This document shows positions 42,313 to 52,732 of a stretch of DNA of 64,000 bases, piece after piece. How positions within the stretch are numbered: the first letter of the stretch is position 1; each line of letters starts with the position of its first letter. Under the pieces are notes generated by a model. That model ran no database searches. It was not told the DNA's origin and worked only from the letters and a program-made list of their open reading frames with translations. A program made the position numbers and the translations under genes. This DNA is from Flavobacterium sp. (GTDB lineage Bacteria; Bacteroidota; Bacteroidia; Flavobacteriales; Flavobacteriaceae): positions 62,001-126,000 of the forward strand of contig NZ_JAPZUB010000037.1 in assembly GCF_027533505.1 (NCBI RefSeq). Reading direction: 5' to 3'.

Positions 42313-44577
42313 TTATTCCACGATTATTTCATCTACAAAAAGCCAAGAACCGTTTCCAGCGCCCGGCATGCCTTCTAGTATTTTGCCATTATTGACAGCG
42401 GTTACTTTGATAAATTGAGCTTTTACTTTTTTCCCCATCCAATCGACACTTCCTTTAGTATTTTGGATTTCGGGTTGGGTAAAAGAGGCTACTTTTTCGA
42501 AACGTATACCATCGGTGGAGACTTCAAAGAGGACTTCTTTTGGAAAGTAAATCCAACTCGACGGACTCTCAAGTGTTCCTAAATTAAGGTGGGTGATGGA
42601 TTGTTTTTTACCTAAATCGATAAGAGCAACCATATCTTTTTCCCAAAACCCTAACCAATCCCTGCCAAATTTTTGAATATCCCCTTTGACCCCATTAACT
42701 AAAGCGAAAGCACCTGCTGTATTGTAGCGTTTATCGGGTTGGTTTTGAAGGTTAACTAAACAACTGGTGGCTTTATGAATAGTGAACGTCTGTTCTGAAA
42801 GTGCGCTTTTTTGAGTTTCATTTTCAAAATAAGCTGCTTTTACCGTTTGCGACTGTTGAATTGTTAAAGCAGAGGAAAATGTAGGTGATTGAGCAGTGGG
42901 CGAACTTCCATCTAAAGTATAACGAATGTTTGCTGGATTTTGATGGGATTTTAAGACATACAACACCCCATTTTCACCCCCTGGATTGGGCAAGACTTCG
43001 GCCGTAATTTCGAACACCGCTTTACTAAAATTGATTTTTTTTACTTCCCAATCGTTAAAATGGGGTGTGAGTCGGTTAAAATAATTAGAGTATTCTTTTG
43101 GATTGGCAGTACCCCATAACACTTCGGAAAGTGCGGTCATTCGAGGAAAAATCATATATTCTACCTGTTCAAAGGTTGGAATATATTCGGTCCAAACATT
43201 GGCTTGTGCGCCGAGAATATAAGAGGCTTCTTCTGCAGTGAGTTCGCTAGGTATGGGTTGGTAACTGTATACTTTTTCTAAAGGCGTGTAACCGCCAATC
43301 GCTAAGGGTTCGTTTTTGGGTTCGCCTTGATAATGATCAAAATAACAATGTGAACCAGGCGTCATCACCACTTGATGCTTTTGTTGGGCTGCAGCGATTC
43401 CGCCTTCCGTACCGCGCCAGCTCATAACCGCTGCATTGGGCGCCAATCCACCCTCGAGAATCTCATCCCAACCCATGATTTTTTTGCCTTTACTATTCAC
43501 AAATTTTTCTATGCGTTGGATAAAATAACTCTGTAATTCATGCGCGTCTTTCAAGTTGTTTTCCTTCATTCGCTTTTGGCAATTGGGGCAAACTTTCCAA
43601 CGGGTTTTGGGACATTCATCGCCCCCAATATGAATGAATTGTCCTGGAAATAAGGCCATCACTTCCGTTAGCACCTCTTGTAAGAAAGCGAAGGTTTCCT
43701 CTTTGGGACAAAACACATCGTCCAAAACGCCCCATTCTTTAGCCACTTCAAACGGCCCGCCAGTACAGGAAAATTGCGGATAAGCCGCCAATGCGGCTCT
43801 TGCATGTCCAGGCATTTCAATTTCGGGAACAATAGTAATGTGACGCATACGGGCATAGTTAACCACCTCACGAATTTCCTCTTGGGTGTAAAAACCGCCA
43901 TAGCGTTCGTCATCAAATTTTTGTTCATTATAATGACCCACCATGGAACCGTTGCGCCAAGCCCCGACTTCGGTTAGTTTGGGGTATTTTTTGATTTCAA
44001 TACGCCAACCTTGATCGTCGGTAAGATGCCAATGAAACGTATTATACTTGTATGCCGCAAGGTAATCGATATATTTAAAAATTGCTTCTTTTGGAAAAAA
44101 GTGCCGACTCACATCGAGGTGCATGCCACGCCATTTGAATCGAGGAGCATCTTTAATGAGCCCACAAGGCAACTTCAATTGATTTTTGGGTACGCCGAGA
44201 AGCAATTGCGTTAACGTTTGAAAGCCGTATTGAACTCCTGTATAATCACCTGCCTTTAAGAAAACTACTTTTGGATTAATTTCCAACACATAGGCTTCGG
44301 GGGCGATACTCGCTTCTATTTGAACCACAATCGCATTTTCAACAATTCCTGCTTTGTTCGAAATATAAAGGGCTTTTTTTCGAGCGCGAACTTCGTTGAT
44401 AAAAACTTCAGCTTCGGCATCCATGTCTAGGGGTGCGGTGAGGATAATGGTTTCATCAATGGTAAAAAATCCCTCTTGGAAAGCAGCAAACTGAGGTTGG
44501 GGAATCAGGGGATACTCGTGTTGTGCCCACATCCAAGTGGAGCATAAAAGAATAAAAAGAGAAAGCTTACGATACAT
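42313..44577 (-). CDS. Beta-N-acetylhexosaminidase (GH20)
   Basis: A 754-residue exported enzyme (signal peptide MYRKLSLFILLCSTWMWAQ). N-terminal GH20b domain, then the TIM barrel starting FKWRGMHLDVSRHFFP near 147; YNTFHWHLTDDQGWRIEI near 178, and the catalytic Asp320-Glu321 pair in FIHIGGDECPKTRW. After the barrel come a small chitobiase-type domain and a C-terminal discoidin-like domain (DLGKKQSITHLNLGTLES, LFEVSTDG). It removes terminal GlcNAc or GalNAc. It is first in the glycan operon, preceded by the hppA terminator. Confidence 0.95.
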   Translation of the reverse strand: MYRKLSLFILLCSTWMWAQHEYPLIPQPQFAAFQEGFFTIDETIILTAPLDMDAEAEVFINEVRARKKALYISNKAGIVENAIVVQIEASIAPEAYVLEINPKVVFLKAGDYTGVQYGFQTLTQLLLGVPKNQLKLPCGLIKDAPRFKWRGMHLDVSRHFFPKEAIFKYIDYLAAYKYNTFHWHLTDDQGWRIEIKKYPKLTEVGAWRNGSMVGHYNEQKFDDERYGGFYTQEEIREVVNYARMRHITIVPEIEMPGHARAALAAYPQFSCTGGPFEVAKEWGVLDDVFCPKEETFAFLQEVLTEVMALFPGQFIHIGGDECPKTRWKVCPNCQKRMKENNLKDAHELQSYFIQRIEKFVNSKGKKIMGWDEILEGGLAPNAAVMSWRGTEGGIAAAQQKHQVVMTPGSHCYFDHYQGEPKNEPLAIGGYTPLEKVYSYQPIPSELTAEEASYILGAQANVWTEYIPTFEQVEYMIFPRMTALSEVLWGTANPKEYSNYFNRLTPHFNDWEVKKINFSKAVFEITAEVLPNPGGENGVLYVLKSHQNPANIRYTLDGSSPTAQSPTFSSALTIQQSQTVKAAYFENETQKSALSEQTFTIHKATSCLVNLQNQPDKRYNTAGAFALVNGVKGDIQKFGRDWLGFWEKDMVALIDLGKKQSITHLNLGTLESPSSWIYFPKEVLFEVSTDGIRFEKVASFTQPEIQNTKGSVDWMGKKVKAQFIKVTAVNNGKILEGMPGAGNGSWLFVDEIIVE

Positions 44578-44605
44578 TGTTCCTTTACTTGTATGAGGTA
44601 AATAT

Positions 44606-44633
44606 AAAAAAAAAGCCCCACCGAAGTGAGGCT
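44606..44633 (-). terminator. Intrinsic terminator of hppA
   Basis: Minus strand AGCCTCAC-TTCG-GTGGGGCT then T8: an 8-bp stem with one wobble and a UUCG loop, 18 bases after the hppA stop. Confidence 0.92.
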
Positions 44634-44651
44634 AATGATTTCTAGTACGGA

Positions 44652-47087
44652 TTATTTTTTACCACCTTCAGCGCAACATCCAGCCGCGTCTTTAGAAGCT
44701 ATAAATTTTCCATCTTTATCGTAATGCGACAAACATTTTTCTTTTTCTTCGGGAGAACACCCTAATGAGTCACACATTTTAGCGCATTCGTCTTTCGTCA
44801 TGGTGGCACATTTGCTCATGTCGCATTTTCCAACCATAGCTGCATTTTGCTCTTTACAAGCTGGAGCACAAGAGGCTTTGTCGGCACACATTTCTTTGTT
44901 AGCACATGCTTTCTTATCAGTTGTGGCATGACCATCACTTAAAATTGGAGCAATAACCAAACCAACCAAACATGTTAATTTAATTAAAATATTCATAGAG
45001 GGCCCTGAAGTATCTTTGAATGGATCACCCACAGTATCTCCTGTAACGGCAGCTTTGTGCGCATCTGAACCTTTGTAAGTCATTTCTCCGTTGATAACCA
45101 CTCCCGCTTCAAAAGACTTTTTAGCATTGTCCCAAGCACCACCAGCATTGTTTTGGAAAATCGCCCATAACACCCCAGACACACATACACCAGCCATATA
45201 TCCCCCAAGCGCTTCTGGTCCCATTAATAATCCCAAGATAATGGGAGTAATGATAGTGATAGCTCCGGGCAACATCATTTCACGTAACGCAGCTTTGGTA
45301 GAAATATCCACACATTTACCGTACTCTGGTTTTCCAGTTCCTTCCATAATGCCCGGGATTTCACGGAACTGACGACGAACTTCTTGTACCATATCCATAG
45401 CGGCTTTCCCTACGGATTGCATCGCTAAAGCGGAGAAAACCACAGGAATCATTCCTCCGATAAACAAAGCAGCTAAAACATCGGCTTTGAAAATATTAAT
45501 TCCATCGATTCCTGTAAAAGTCACATAAGCTGCAAACAACGCTAGTGCGGTTAATGCCGCAGAAGCAATGGCAAAACCTTTTCCTACCGCTGCCGTTGTA
45601 TTTCCAACGGAATCCAACACGTCGGTACGTTGACGCACCTCTTTGGGTAATTCGCTCATCTCAGCCACCCCTCCAGCGTTATCTGCAATGGGTCCGAATG
45701 CATCAATGGCCAATTGCATGGCTGTAGTGGCCATCATCGCTGACGCAGCAATTGCCACTCCATAGAACCCGGCTAAAAAGTAAGCCCCCCAAATAGCCGC
45801 AGCAAATAAAATCACTGAACCGAAGGTAGATTTCATTCCAGTGGCAAGACCTGCAATAATATTGGTCGCTGCTCCTGTTGACGAATTCTGTACAATATTC
45901 AAAACGGGCTTTTTACCTAAAGCGGTGAAATATTCGGTAATGGCAGAGATTAATAATCCCACGGCTAAACCAACTAATGTGGCATAAAATACATTGATTC
46001 GAGCCACTTCTTTCATGCCTTCCCCGAAGAAATTCATGCTAATTTTTTCAGGCAACATTTCACCGATCAAAAACCAACACGCTACAACCGTTAAAGCAAG
46101 TGAGATGTAGTTTCCTAAATTCAAAGCTCCTTGTACCTCGGCTTCTTTGGCATCGTTATTTTTAATTTTAACGAAGAAGGTGCCGATGATAGAAGCTAAA
46201 ATTCCAATACCTGCAATCGCTAAAGGCAACAAAATAGGCCCCATATTCCCGAAAGCATCGGTAAATTGAGTCCCATTGGCCTCGGTCATATCTTTGATAA
46301 TGTAATTTCCTAACACCATTGAAGCCAAAACTGTAGCTACATACGAACCAAATAAATCGGCACCCATACCCGCTACGTCTCCTACGTTATCGCCTACGTT
46401 ATCCGCGATAGTGGCAGGGTTACGTGGATCGTCTTCTGGAATTCCAGCTTCAACTTTTCCCACTAAGTCCGCACCCACATCGGCCGCTTTGGTATAAATT
46501 CCTCCACCCACACGTGCAAAAAGTGCAATAGACTCGGCTCCTAAAGAGAACCCCGCAAGTGTTTCTAACACCATAGACATATTATCGTAAAACGATTTTC
46601 CTTCGGTGTCCATAAATTGGTTTAAGAAAAGTAAAAAGAAAATGCTCAATCCAAGTACTGCTAAACCAGCTACTCCCAACCCCATTACAGTTCCTCCTGA
46701 GAAGGATACTTTCAATGCCTGAGGCAAACTTGTTTTGGCGGCTTGGGTTGTGCGTACATTAGATTTAGTAGCGATACGCATCCCGATGTTTCCTGCAAGT
46801 GCTGAAAAGATAGCTCCAAAAATAAAAGCTACTACAATCATCCAATGCGAGACTCCTGAAATTTGAGAGACAGCAAACAAGGCTCCAGAAGCAATTACCA
46901 CGAAAATGGCCAAAATACGGTATTCCGCTTTAAGGAAGGCCATCGCCCCTTCTTGAATACTTTTGGCAATTCCTTGCATTCGTTCGTCACCTGCATCCTG
47001 CTTATTAATCCATGCGGCTTTCATCCCCATGAACAGCAATCCTAATACTGCCATTGCAATGGGCAGATAGATATACATTTTCTCCAT
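44652..47087 (-). CDS. hppA: Membrane-bound ion-translocating pyrophosphatase with Cys-rich C-terminal tail
   Basis: An 811-residue integral membrane protein that couples PPi hydrolysis to ion pumping. The PPi site is seen in [20 protein letters not shown] and [30 protein letters not shown] carries Ala where K+-independent enzymes have Lys, which points to the K+-dependent branch and probably Na+ (perhaps also H+) transport. After the last helix (GLVIAPIL) comes a tail of about 94 residues (718-811). It has 12 Cys in patterns such as [23 protein letters not shown] and [11 protein letters not shown], and may bind metal. A -7 element TATTTTTG is at 47127-47134. Confidence 0.95.
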   Translation of the reverse strand: MEKMYIYLPIAMAVLGLLFMGMKAAWINKQDAGDERMQGIAKSIQEGAMAFLKAEYRILAIFVVIASGALFAVSQISGVSHWMIVVAFIFGAIFSALAGNIGMRIATKSNVRTTQAAKTSLPQALKVSFSGGTVMGLGVAGLAVLGLSIFFLLFLNQFMDTEGKSFYDNMSMVLETLAGFSLGAESIALFARVGGGIYTKAADVGADLVGKVEAGIPEDDPRNPATIADNVGDNVGDVAGMGADLFGSYVATVLASMVLGNYIIKDMTEANGTQFTDAFGNMGPILLPLAIAGIGILASIIGTFFVKIKNNDAKEAEVQGALNLGNYISLALTVVACWFLIGEMLPEKISMNFFGEGMKEVARINVFYATLVGLAVGLLISAITEYFTALGKKPVLNIVQNSSTGAATNIIAGLATGMKSTFGSVILFAAAIWGAYFLAGFYGVAIAASAMMATTAMQLAIDAFGPIADNAGGVAEMSELPKEVRQRTDVLDSVGNTTAAVGKGFAIASAALTALALFAAYVTFTGIDGINIFKADVLAALFIGGMIPVVFSALAMQSVGKAAMDMVQEVRRQFREIPGIMEGTGKPEYGKCVDISTKAALREMMLPGAITIITPIILGLLMGPEALGGYMAGVCVSGVLWAIFQNNAGGAWDNAKKSFEAGVVINGEMTYKGSDAHKAAVTGDTVGDPFKDTSGPSMNILIKLTCLVGLVIAPILSDGHATTDKKACANKEMCADKASCAPACKEQNAAMVGKCDMSKCATMTKDECAKMCDSLGCSPEEKEKCLSHYDKDGKFIASKDAAGCCAEGGKK

Positions 47088-47283
47088 AAAATTGGTTAGT
47101 TAGTTAATTTTAAATTTGAAATCGAGCAAAAATAAAGAAAAATAAATTCTGAGATTATGAATTTTGCCTTTTTGTTATTTATTTTCAAGAAAAGCGGCAC
47201 ATTCTTTTTTTGGAATCTCAAATTTTCGTGAGACTTGTAAGCAAATCGTTAATTCGTCATTAATTTATAGCTTAAAGTACGTC

Positions 47284-47314
47284 AAAAAAAAAGAGTTGCC
47301 TTACTGACAACTCT
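47284..47314 (-). terminator. Intrinsic terminator of ppa
   Basis: Minus strand AGAGTTG, 9-nt loop, CAACTCT, then T8, just downstream of the ppa stop. Confidence 0.88.
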
Positions 47315-47325
47315 CTTCATTCTTT

Positions 47326-47856
47326 TTATTTGATACTAAACAATCCTATCGGACGATTTTCAATAGCCGCAAAGCGATCAACACATTGTTGGATGATTTC
47401 ACGGGCTTCCGTCACATTTCCCCATCCGTGTACATCTACTTTTTTGTTTTCCAAATCTTTATAGACTTCAAAAAAGTGTTCGATTTCTTTAAGCATGTGT
47501 GGATTGACGTCGCTTAAGTCATTTAATTTATTCCAAACTGGATCAGAAACCGGTACACAAATCACCTTTTCATCAGGTCCTTTATCGTCGGCCATGTGAA
47601 AAACACCAATAGGTTTTACCTCCATTACACACATCGGAAAGGTGGGCTCAGTAACCAAGACCAACACATCCAGTGGATCGCCATCCAGCGCTAAGGTTTC
47701 GGGAATAAATCCGTAATCGGCGGGATACATCATAGAGGAGAACAACATTCGGTCGTAACGAATTTTCTTTAACTCAAAATCGTACTCGTATTTGTTGCGA
47801 CTTCCTTTAGGAATTTCAATCAGTACATCAAACGTATTTTTATGATCTGCAGTCAT
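47326..47856 (-). CDS. ppa: Soluble inorganic pyrophosphatase (family I)
   Basis: A 176-residue enzyme hydrolysing PPi. Metal-binding motif DGDPLDVLVLV near residue 58, preceded by MYPADYGFIPETLAL and the basic SRNKYEYD segment. It lies directly upstream of the membrane pyrophosphatase on the same strand, but with its own terminator and promoter, so the two are separate units. Having both means that PPi from biosynthesis can be either wasted as heat or used to pump ions. Confidence 0.96.
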   Translation of the reverse strand: MTADHKNTFDVLIEIPKGSRNKYEYDFELKKIRYDRMLFSSMMYPADYGFIPETLALDGDPLDVLVLVTEPTFPMCVMEVKPIGVFHMADDKGPDEKVICVPVSDPVWNKLNDLSDVNPHMLKEIEHFFEVYKDLENKKVDVHGWGNVTEAREIIQQCVDRFAAIENRPIGLFSIK

Positions 47857-47879
47857 TTCATTAGCTTATTAAGAGGGGG

Positions 47880-47911
47880 CAAATTTACAGTTACAAACTC
47901 GTTTTCACCAA
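47880..47911 (-). promoter_or_regulatory. Promoter of ppa
   Basis: Minus strand TTG (47909-47911), 21-bp spacer, TAAATTTG (47880-47887), 23 bases upstream of the ATG. Confidence 0.7.
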
Positions 47912-48094
47912 ACACTTTTTCCCAAAAATAAAGGGCTGCATACGTATTTATGAATCCGAAATTAATTTAACCTAAAAAATAAACGATGCATTTTTTTCCG
48001 GCAAATTTATTGCCAAATTAACAGCCTAAAGGATTCAAAAAAAACCGAAATCAATACGAATGAACTCGGTTTTTAGACTGAATATTGGGTTTGT

Positions 48095-50578
48095 TTAAAA
48101 ATAGAATCCAAATTCCCCTTTAATGGTAAAATTACTGGTTCCGGGGACATCGCGGTAATTGCCACGCCAACAAGCATCAATTCGAAACACTTTGAAGATA
48201 TTGCCAATTCCCACACTGTATTCCCAATAGGGCGTAGTGGGTGCTTTGTATACCAATCCTGAGGCATTTAAGCGTCGGTTTTCTTCCGAAAAATCCCCAT
48301 AAGCGCCTCGAATTCCGATAATTTCTCGCCAATTCAACTTACGCAACATAGGAATACGCGAGAACAAGCGCCCTTGAAAATTATGATCCCATTGCAAGGT
48401 AAGGTAACTATCAGAAACAAATTCGTAGAAATTAAGGTTACTAAAGGTGTTTCCGATAATGAAATAAGTTTGGTTTCCAGGTACGATACTCATCAATCCC
48501 AAGGGTACTTTCCCGAACGTTTTCCCCATTTCAAGGGTTAAGTTGGTACGCCCTAAGGGTCCGATAATAATCGGTTGTTTGTAATACAACTGGACTTTGG
48601 TATAGTCAAAATCGCTGTTCAAAAACCCTTTGATTCCTTGACTAAACTTGGCAAATACACGGCTGTAAGGATTGTCGACAGAAAGGCGCTCGACCCCATA
48701 CCCTACTGTTTTTCGTCCTGGGGTATATTCGACCTGAAAATGCGCTTCTGCTTGACGCAAGTCACCCCTTGTTTGTGTTCGGGCCTCATCGGTAAAGTAA
48801 TCCATGGTGAAAAACTCTCGGGAAGCCGACTCTAGAGTACGATAGGACAGTCCTGTTTCGAACACTAAATTTTTAATGGGTTCGATTTCAAGCGCTGTGG
48901 TGGTAAGATTGATGTTGGACAATTTGCCGTTGGTGCCCGACATGAAGACTCCAGAGGAAGCGAAACTGCGTCCCAAGACATCATTGGTCGTCGTCAAACT
49001 CGCCCCAATTTGCTCGATATCGCGTCGGTTTCCAGTAGAGATAATCAAGCGATTTTTAGTATTGAGCATCCATTTGGCCGAGATCCCGTATTTGAATTTA
49101 TTATCGTCAAAACCGTAGGCGGTGTATCCTTGTAAACGCCATTTGTCGTTGGGTCCAAAATAGGTTCGACCCCCTGCCCGCAAACGAATACCTTCCACAA
49201 CATTGTACCCGAAGGTGGAAAAAATGGGACCGTAATCAAAGTTTCCTTTTTGAATGTAACCGCTCGCCAAAATGGTGACCAAATTATACATTTGTTTAAA
49301 CTTTTTGACTGTTTTGAGGGTGTCCAACATTTTATACACCCCAATTTCATCTTTATTGAGTTTTTCAAATCGATTTTGCTCCCAAAACGATTCGGGTCGG
49401 GTGTACACGGTATTGTCAATGAAATTAACTTCCTCCTTATAAAACTTCTCTGGCTTGGGTTGGTTGAATTTATGATTGCGGTACAACGAAGTCCGTTTGC
49501 CATAGATACCTTTGGCTTCATCTTTTTTGGACAACGAAAAATCAGACATCATGTAGTCGCGGGTGAGTAGAAAAACCGAATCGTTCACAACATCAAACTC
49601 TTGTTCAATATAAATATCCTTCACCCAGTTGATGTTGGCACTTTTAGACACCGCCATGTTAATGGTTTTGATGGCAAAGGTGGAATCATTGACCCAAAAA
49701 TCACCTTTAAAAGTAAGTTCGTTTTTTCGACGGGGATAAAATACAATGTTATAACACCATTTATTGTCAATAAAGGCACTATCGCGCAACACATAATTGT
49801 AGACATCGATTCCTGTGGTAGAAATTGGACTTGTAAAACTCTTGTCGAAAAAGGTCAAATGGTTGTTGTAAATGTTGTAGTCATTATACAAGTCTTTGAT
49901 AAAAGTGTTCACCCCATCACCATTGCTCAATCCAGAATTTTTGTTCCCCGTGAGAATTTGTTTCTCCTTACCCATTTTGTTATCACCATACACTTGATAC
50001 ACCGATTCGTTGATAAAAATAGGCAGGTATGTTTTTCCTGTTATCTTGGAAGTATCTACTTTTTTGAAAACAAATTCAAGACCTTTGAAGATTTTACTCT
50101 TCATAAAATTACTATCGATGGTATTCAGGTCAAATTCTACTTTCTCATATTTATCATAGGCGTATTGCTCAAACATGCGAAGACCATTCTTCCGTTTGCG
50201 TTCCCAAATTTTGCGAAGAATACGTAAAGCGGGATTATTTTTCTTGGACGTTTTTCCTGTAAAAATGACGACTTCGTCTAGAACTTGTTCTTCATTGAGT
50301 ACAATCTTCATGTTGTAATTCACAGGCTTCTCCAATTCGACATCGCGGGTGGTATACCCCATGAAAGCCACCACCAATACGGCGTAAGACTTAGAAGATT
50401 CAATATAAAACTTTCCGTTTTCATCACTGACTACCCCTTCGTTAGACCCTTTAAAGACTACATTGGCAAAAGGAATGGGTTGGTTCTTTTTGTCGATGAC
50501 CGTTCCACTCACTTTTGTCTGTGCCCATGAGAGACTGGAAATGGTGCAACACAACAAGAAAAGAAATTTTTTAAACAT
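48095..50578 (-). CDS. DUF5686 protein with carboxypeptidase-like regulatory domain
   Basis: An 827-residue outer-membrane protein: signal peptide (to SLSWAQ, about 20), carboxypeptidase-regulatory-like domain (about 22-105, VSGTVIDKKNQPIPFANVVF), and the DUF5686 region. There NPALRILRKIWERKRKNG is the typical opening near 123. A C-terminal barrel ends FTIKGEFGFYF. Very common in Bacteroidetes; no biochemical role is known to me. It is monocistronic and bounded by terminators or gaps. Confidence 0.9.
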   Translation of the reverse strand: MFKKFLFLLCCTISSLSWAQTKVSGTVIDKKNQPIPFANVVFKGSNEGVVSDENGKFYIESSKSYAVLVVAFMGYTTRDVELEKPVNYNMKIVLNEEQVLDEVVIFTGKTSKKNNPALRILRKIWERKRKNGLRMFEQYAYDKYEKVEFDLNTIDSNFMKSKIFKGLEFVFKKVDTSKITGKTYLPIFINESVYQVYGDNKMGKEKQILTGNKNSGLSNGDGVNTFIKDLYNDYNIYNNHLTFFDKSFTSPISTTGIDVYNYVLRDSAFIDNKWCYNIVFYPRRKNELTFKGDFWVNDSTFAIKTINMAVSKSANINWVKDIYIEQEFDVVNDSVFLLTRDYMMSDFSLSKKDEAKGIYGKRTSLYRNHKFNQPKPEKFYKEEVNFIDNTVYTRPESFWEQNRFEKLNKDEIGVYKMLDTLKTVKKFKQMYNLVTILASGYIQKGNFDYGPIFSTFGYNVVEGIRLRAGGRTYFGPNDKWRLQGYTAYGFDDNKFKYGISAKWMLNTKNRLIISTGNRRDIEQIGASLTTTNDVLGRSFASSGVFMSGTNGKLSNINLTTTALEIEPIKNLVFETGLSYRTLESASREFFTMDYFTDEARTQTRGDLRQAEAHFQVEYTPGRKTVGYGVERLSVDNPYSRVFAKFSQGIKGFLNSDFDYTKVQLYYKQPIIIGPLGRTNLTLEMGKTFGKVPLGLMSIVPGNQTYFIIGNTFSNLNFYEFVSDSYLTLQWDHNFQGRLFSRIPMLRKLNWREIIGIRGAYGDFSEENRRLNASGLVYKAPTTPYWEYSVGIGNIFKVFRIDACWRGNYRDVPGTSNFTIKGEFGFYF

Positions 50579-50590
50579 GCATTAGAAATT

Positions 50591-50626
50591 AAAAAAAAGC
50601 CATCTCGAGACTTCCCGAAATGGCTT
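50591..50626 (-). terminator. Intrinsic terminator of pdhB
   Basis: Minus strand AGCCATTTCGG, loop, CGAGATGGCT (imperfect stem) then T8, located 20 bases after the pdhB stop. Confidence 0.82.
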
Positions 50627-50645
50627 CAAATATAAGAGAATATCC

Positions 50646-51623
50646 TTATCGATACATTACTTTTTTTACGGCTTTTACCACATCACCCGCATTGGGCAAC
50701 CACTCTTTCAATAAGGTGGGTGAATAGGGTGCTGGAGCATCTGCGGTGGTGATTCGTTGTACAGGCGCATCCAAATAATCAAAAGCGCGCTCTTGTACCA
50801 TGTAGGTAATTTCAGAAGCAACACTAGCAAATGGCCAAGCCTCCTCCAAAACCACTAGTCGGTTGGTTTTTTTGACTGAAGCAATGATGGCATCATAATC
50901 CATAGGACGAACGGTGCGTAAGTCGATAATTTCGCAGGAAATACCTTCTTTGGCTAATTCGTCGGCAGCGATCATCGCTTCCTTGATAATTTTTCCGAAA
51001 GAAACGATAGTCACATCGGTACCCTCACGTTTAACGTCGGCAACTCCGATAGGAATGATGTATTCACCCTCTGGCACTTCCCCTTTGTCACCATACATTT
51101 GCTCCGACTCCATGAAAATTACTGGGTCGTTATCGCGAATGGCTGCTTTCAAAAGTCCCTTAGCATCATACGGGTTGGAAGGTACAATTACTTTTAGTCC
51201 AGGGCAATTGGCATACCAATTTTCAAAAGCTTGCGAGTGTGTAGCCGCCAACTGACCCGCGGAAGCAGTTGGTCCACGAAACACCATGGGCATTGGAAAT
51301 TGTCCCGCTGACATTTGACGCATTTTGGCCGCATTGTTAATGATTTGATCAATTCCAACCAAGGAAAAATTGAAAGTCATGAATTCAACAATCGGACGGC
51401 ATCCGTTCATCGCAGAACCCACAGCAATCCCCGCAAAACCTAACTCCGCAATTGGGGTGTCGATGACACGCTTGGGACCAAATTCATCAAGCATTCCTTT
51501 GGAGGCTTTGTAAGCACCATTGTATTCGGCCACCTCTTCCCCCATCAAATATACTGATTCGTCGCGACGCATTTCTTCACTCATCGCTTCGGCAATCGCT
51601 TCTCTAAATTGTATCGTTCTCAT
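50646..51623 (-). CDS. pdhB: Pyruvate dehydrogenase E1 component, beta subunit
   Basis: A 325-residue protein starting MRTIQFREAIAEAMSEEMRR. The upstream in-frame start at 51668 is rejected because a -7 promoter element (51657-51664) lies inside it. Visible are ESVYLMGEEVAEYNGAY near 19, RVIDTPIAELGFAGIAVGSA near 47, and the FRGPTASAGQLAATHSQAFE segment near 111. The transketolase C-domain follows (ISCEIIDLRTVRPMD). It pairs with the alpha subunit, not in this window, in oxidative decarboxylation of pyruvate to acetyl-CoA. Divergent from the etf genes. Confidence 0.93.
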   Translation of the reverse strand: MRTIQFREAIAEAMSEEMRRDESVYLMGEEVAEYNGAYKASKGMLDEFGPKRVIDTPIAELGFAGIAVGSAMNGCRPIVEFMTFNFSLVGIDQIINNAAKMRQMSAGQFPMPMVFRGPTASAGQLAATHSQAFENWYANCPGLKVIVPSNPYDAKGLLKAAIRDNDPVIFMESEQMYGDKGEVPEGEYIIPIGVADVKREGTDVTIVSFGKIIKEAMIAADELAKEGISCEIIDLRTVRPMDYDAIIASVKKTNRLVVLEEAWPFASVASEITYMVQERAFDYLDAPVQRITTADAPAPYSPTLLKEWLPNAGDVVKAVKKVMYR

Positions 51624-51965
51624 ATCGAATAAATCGTTAATCCATTTTTGGAAAGGCAAAAATAACAAATCTATAGGATTTAAATATTGCCCTTTCCCAT
51701 TTTGTGAGTGCTTTTTTTACGAAATCGTTATATGTGAAAAAAAATAACGTGAAATAAGGAACGTTTAGCGTTAGTTTTTGAATAATTTTTCCCTCCAAAG
51801 GAAATTCTGCGTTAATTTTTTTATAAAAATCAGGCTTTACCCCAACATCTTCAAGAATCTTTGGCGAAATCGATTGAAATATGAAAAAATATTATGCACG
51901 CATACAAAAATTAGAAATATATTTTTTACTTTTACAACGAAAAAATTTAAACCCCTCTATACGGT
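51624..51965. other. pdhB-etfB divergent intergenic region
   Basis: 342 bp, very AT-rich, without a gene. Apart from the pdhB -7 element nothing could be recognised; no clear TAnnTTTG for etfB (the best is TACTTTTA near 51925). Confidence 0.6.
51657..51664 (-). promoter_or_regulatory. -7 element of pdhB
   Basis: Minus strand TATTTTTG matches TAnnTTTG, 34 bases before the ATG at 51623. No TTG is found at the normal distance. Confidence 0.5.
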
Positions 51966-52712
51966 ATGAAAATATTAGTTTGCATCAGCCATGTGCCTGA
52001 TACTACTTCAAAAATTAACTTCGTCAACGGGGACACGGAGTTTGACACGAATGGTGTTCAATATGTGATCAACCCGAATGACGAATTTGGATTAACCCGT
52101 GCCATTTGGTTCCAAGAGCAACAAGGTGCTAAAGTGACGGTTGTAAATGTGGGAGGCCCTGATACAGAGGCAACTTTACGAAAAGCGCTTGCGATTGGTG
52201 CTGATGACGCCATTCGGGTCAATGCGGTACCGATGGATGGTTTTTTTGTAGCACAACAATTGGCAGAAGTTGCTAAAAATGGAGGCTATGATTTGATTAT
52301 TTGTGGAAAAGAATCATTGGATTATAATGGAGGTATGGTTCCCGGTATGATGGCTGGTTTGTTAGGATATAATTTTGTCAATGCATGTACCGAACTTACC
52401 GTGGACGGTACTCAAGCCAAAGCTGCCCGCGAAATCGACGGAGGTAAAGAGGTTATTGCTACTGCATTACCTTTGGTGGTTGGTGGCCAAAAAGGAATTG
52501 TAGAAGAGAAAGACTTGCGTATTCCAAACATGCGTGGCATTATGACGGCGCGAACAAAACCGCTTTCTGTGGTAGAACCTGTGGGCGGTGAAGATAAAAC
52601 GAAGGCCGTTAAATTTGAAAAGCCAGCCCCTAAATCAGCGGTAAAAATGGTTTCTCCCGACAATCTTGACGAACTCATTAACTTATTACACAACGAAGCG
52701 AAAGTTATTTAA
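51966..52712 (+). CDS. etfB: Electron transfer flavoprotein, beta subunit
   Basis: A 248-residue protein beginning MKILVCISHVPDTTSKINF. IGADDAIRVNA near 79, the AMP-binding KNGGYDLIICGKESLDYNGG near 108, and PLVVGGQKGIVEEKDLRIPN near 170 are the conserved blocks. With EtfA it takes electrons from acyl-CoA dehydrogenases to the quinone pool. EtfA begins 20 bp downstream. Confidence 0.96.
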   Translation: MKILVCISHVPDTTSKINFVNGDTEFDTNGVQYVINPNDEFGLTRAIWFQEQQGAKVTVVNVGGPDTEATLRKALAIGADDAIRVNAVPMDGFFVAQQLAEVAKNGGYDLIICGKESLDYNGGMVPGMMAGLLGYNFVNACTELTVDGTQAKAAREIDGGKEVIATALPLVVGGQKGIVEEKDLRIPNMRGIMTARTKPLSVVEPVGGEDKTKAVKFEKPAPKSAVKMVSPDNLDELINLLHNEAKVI

Positions 52713-52732
52713 GCTTCCTAAAATATATCTCT

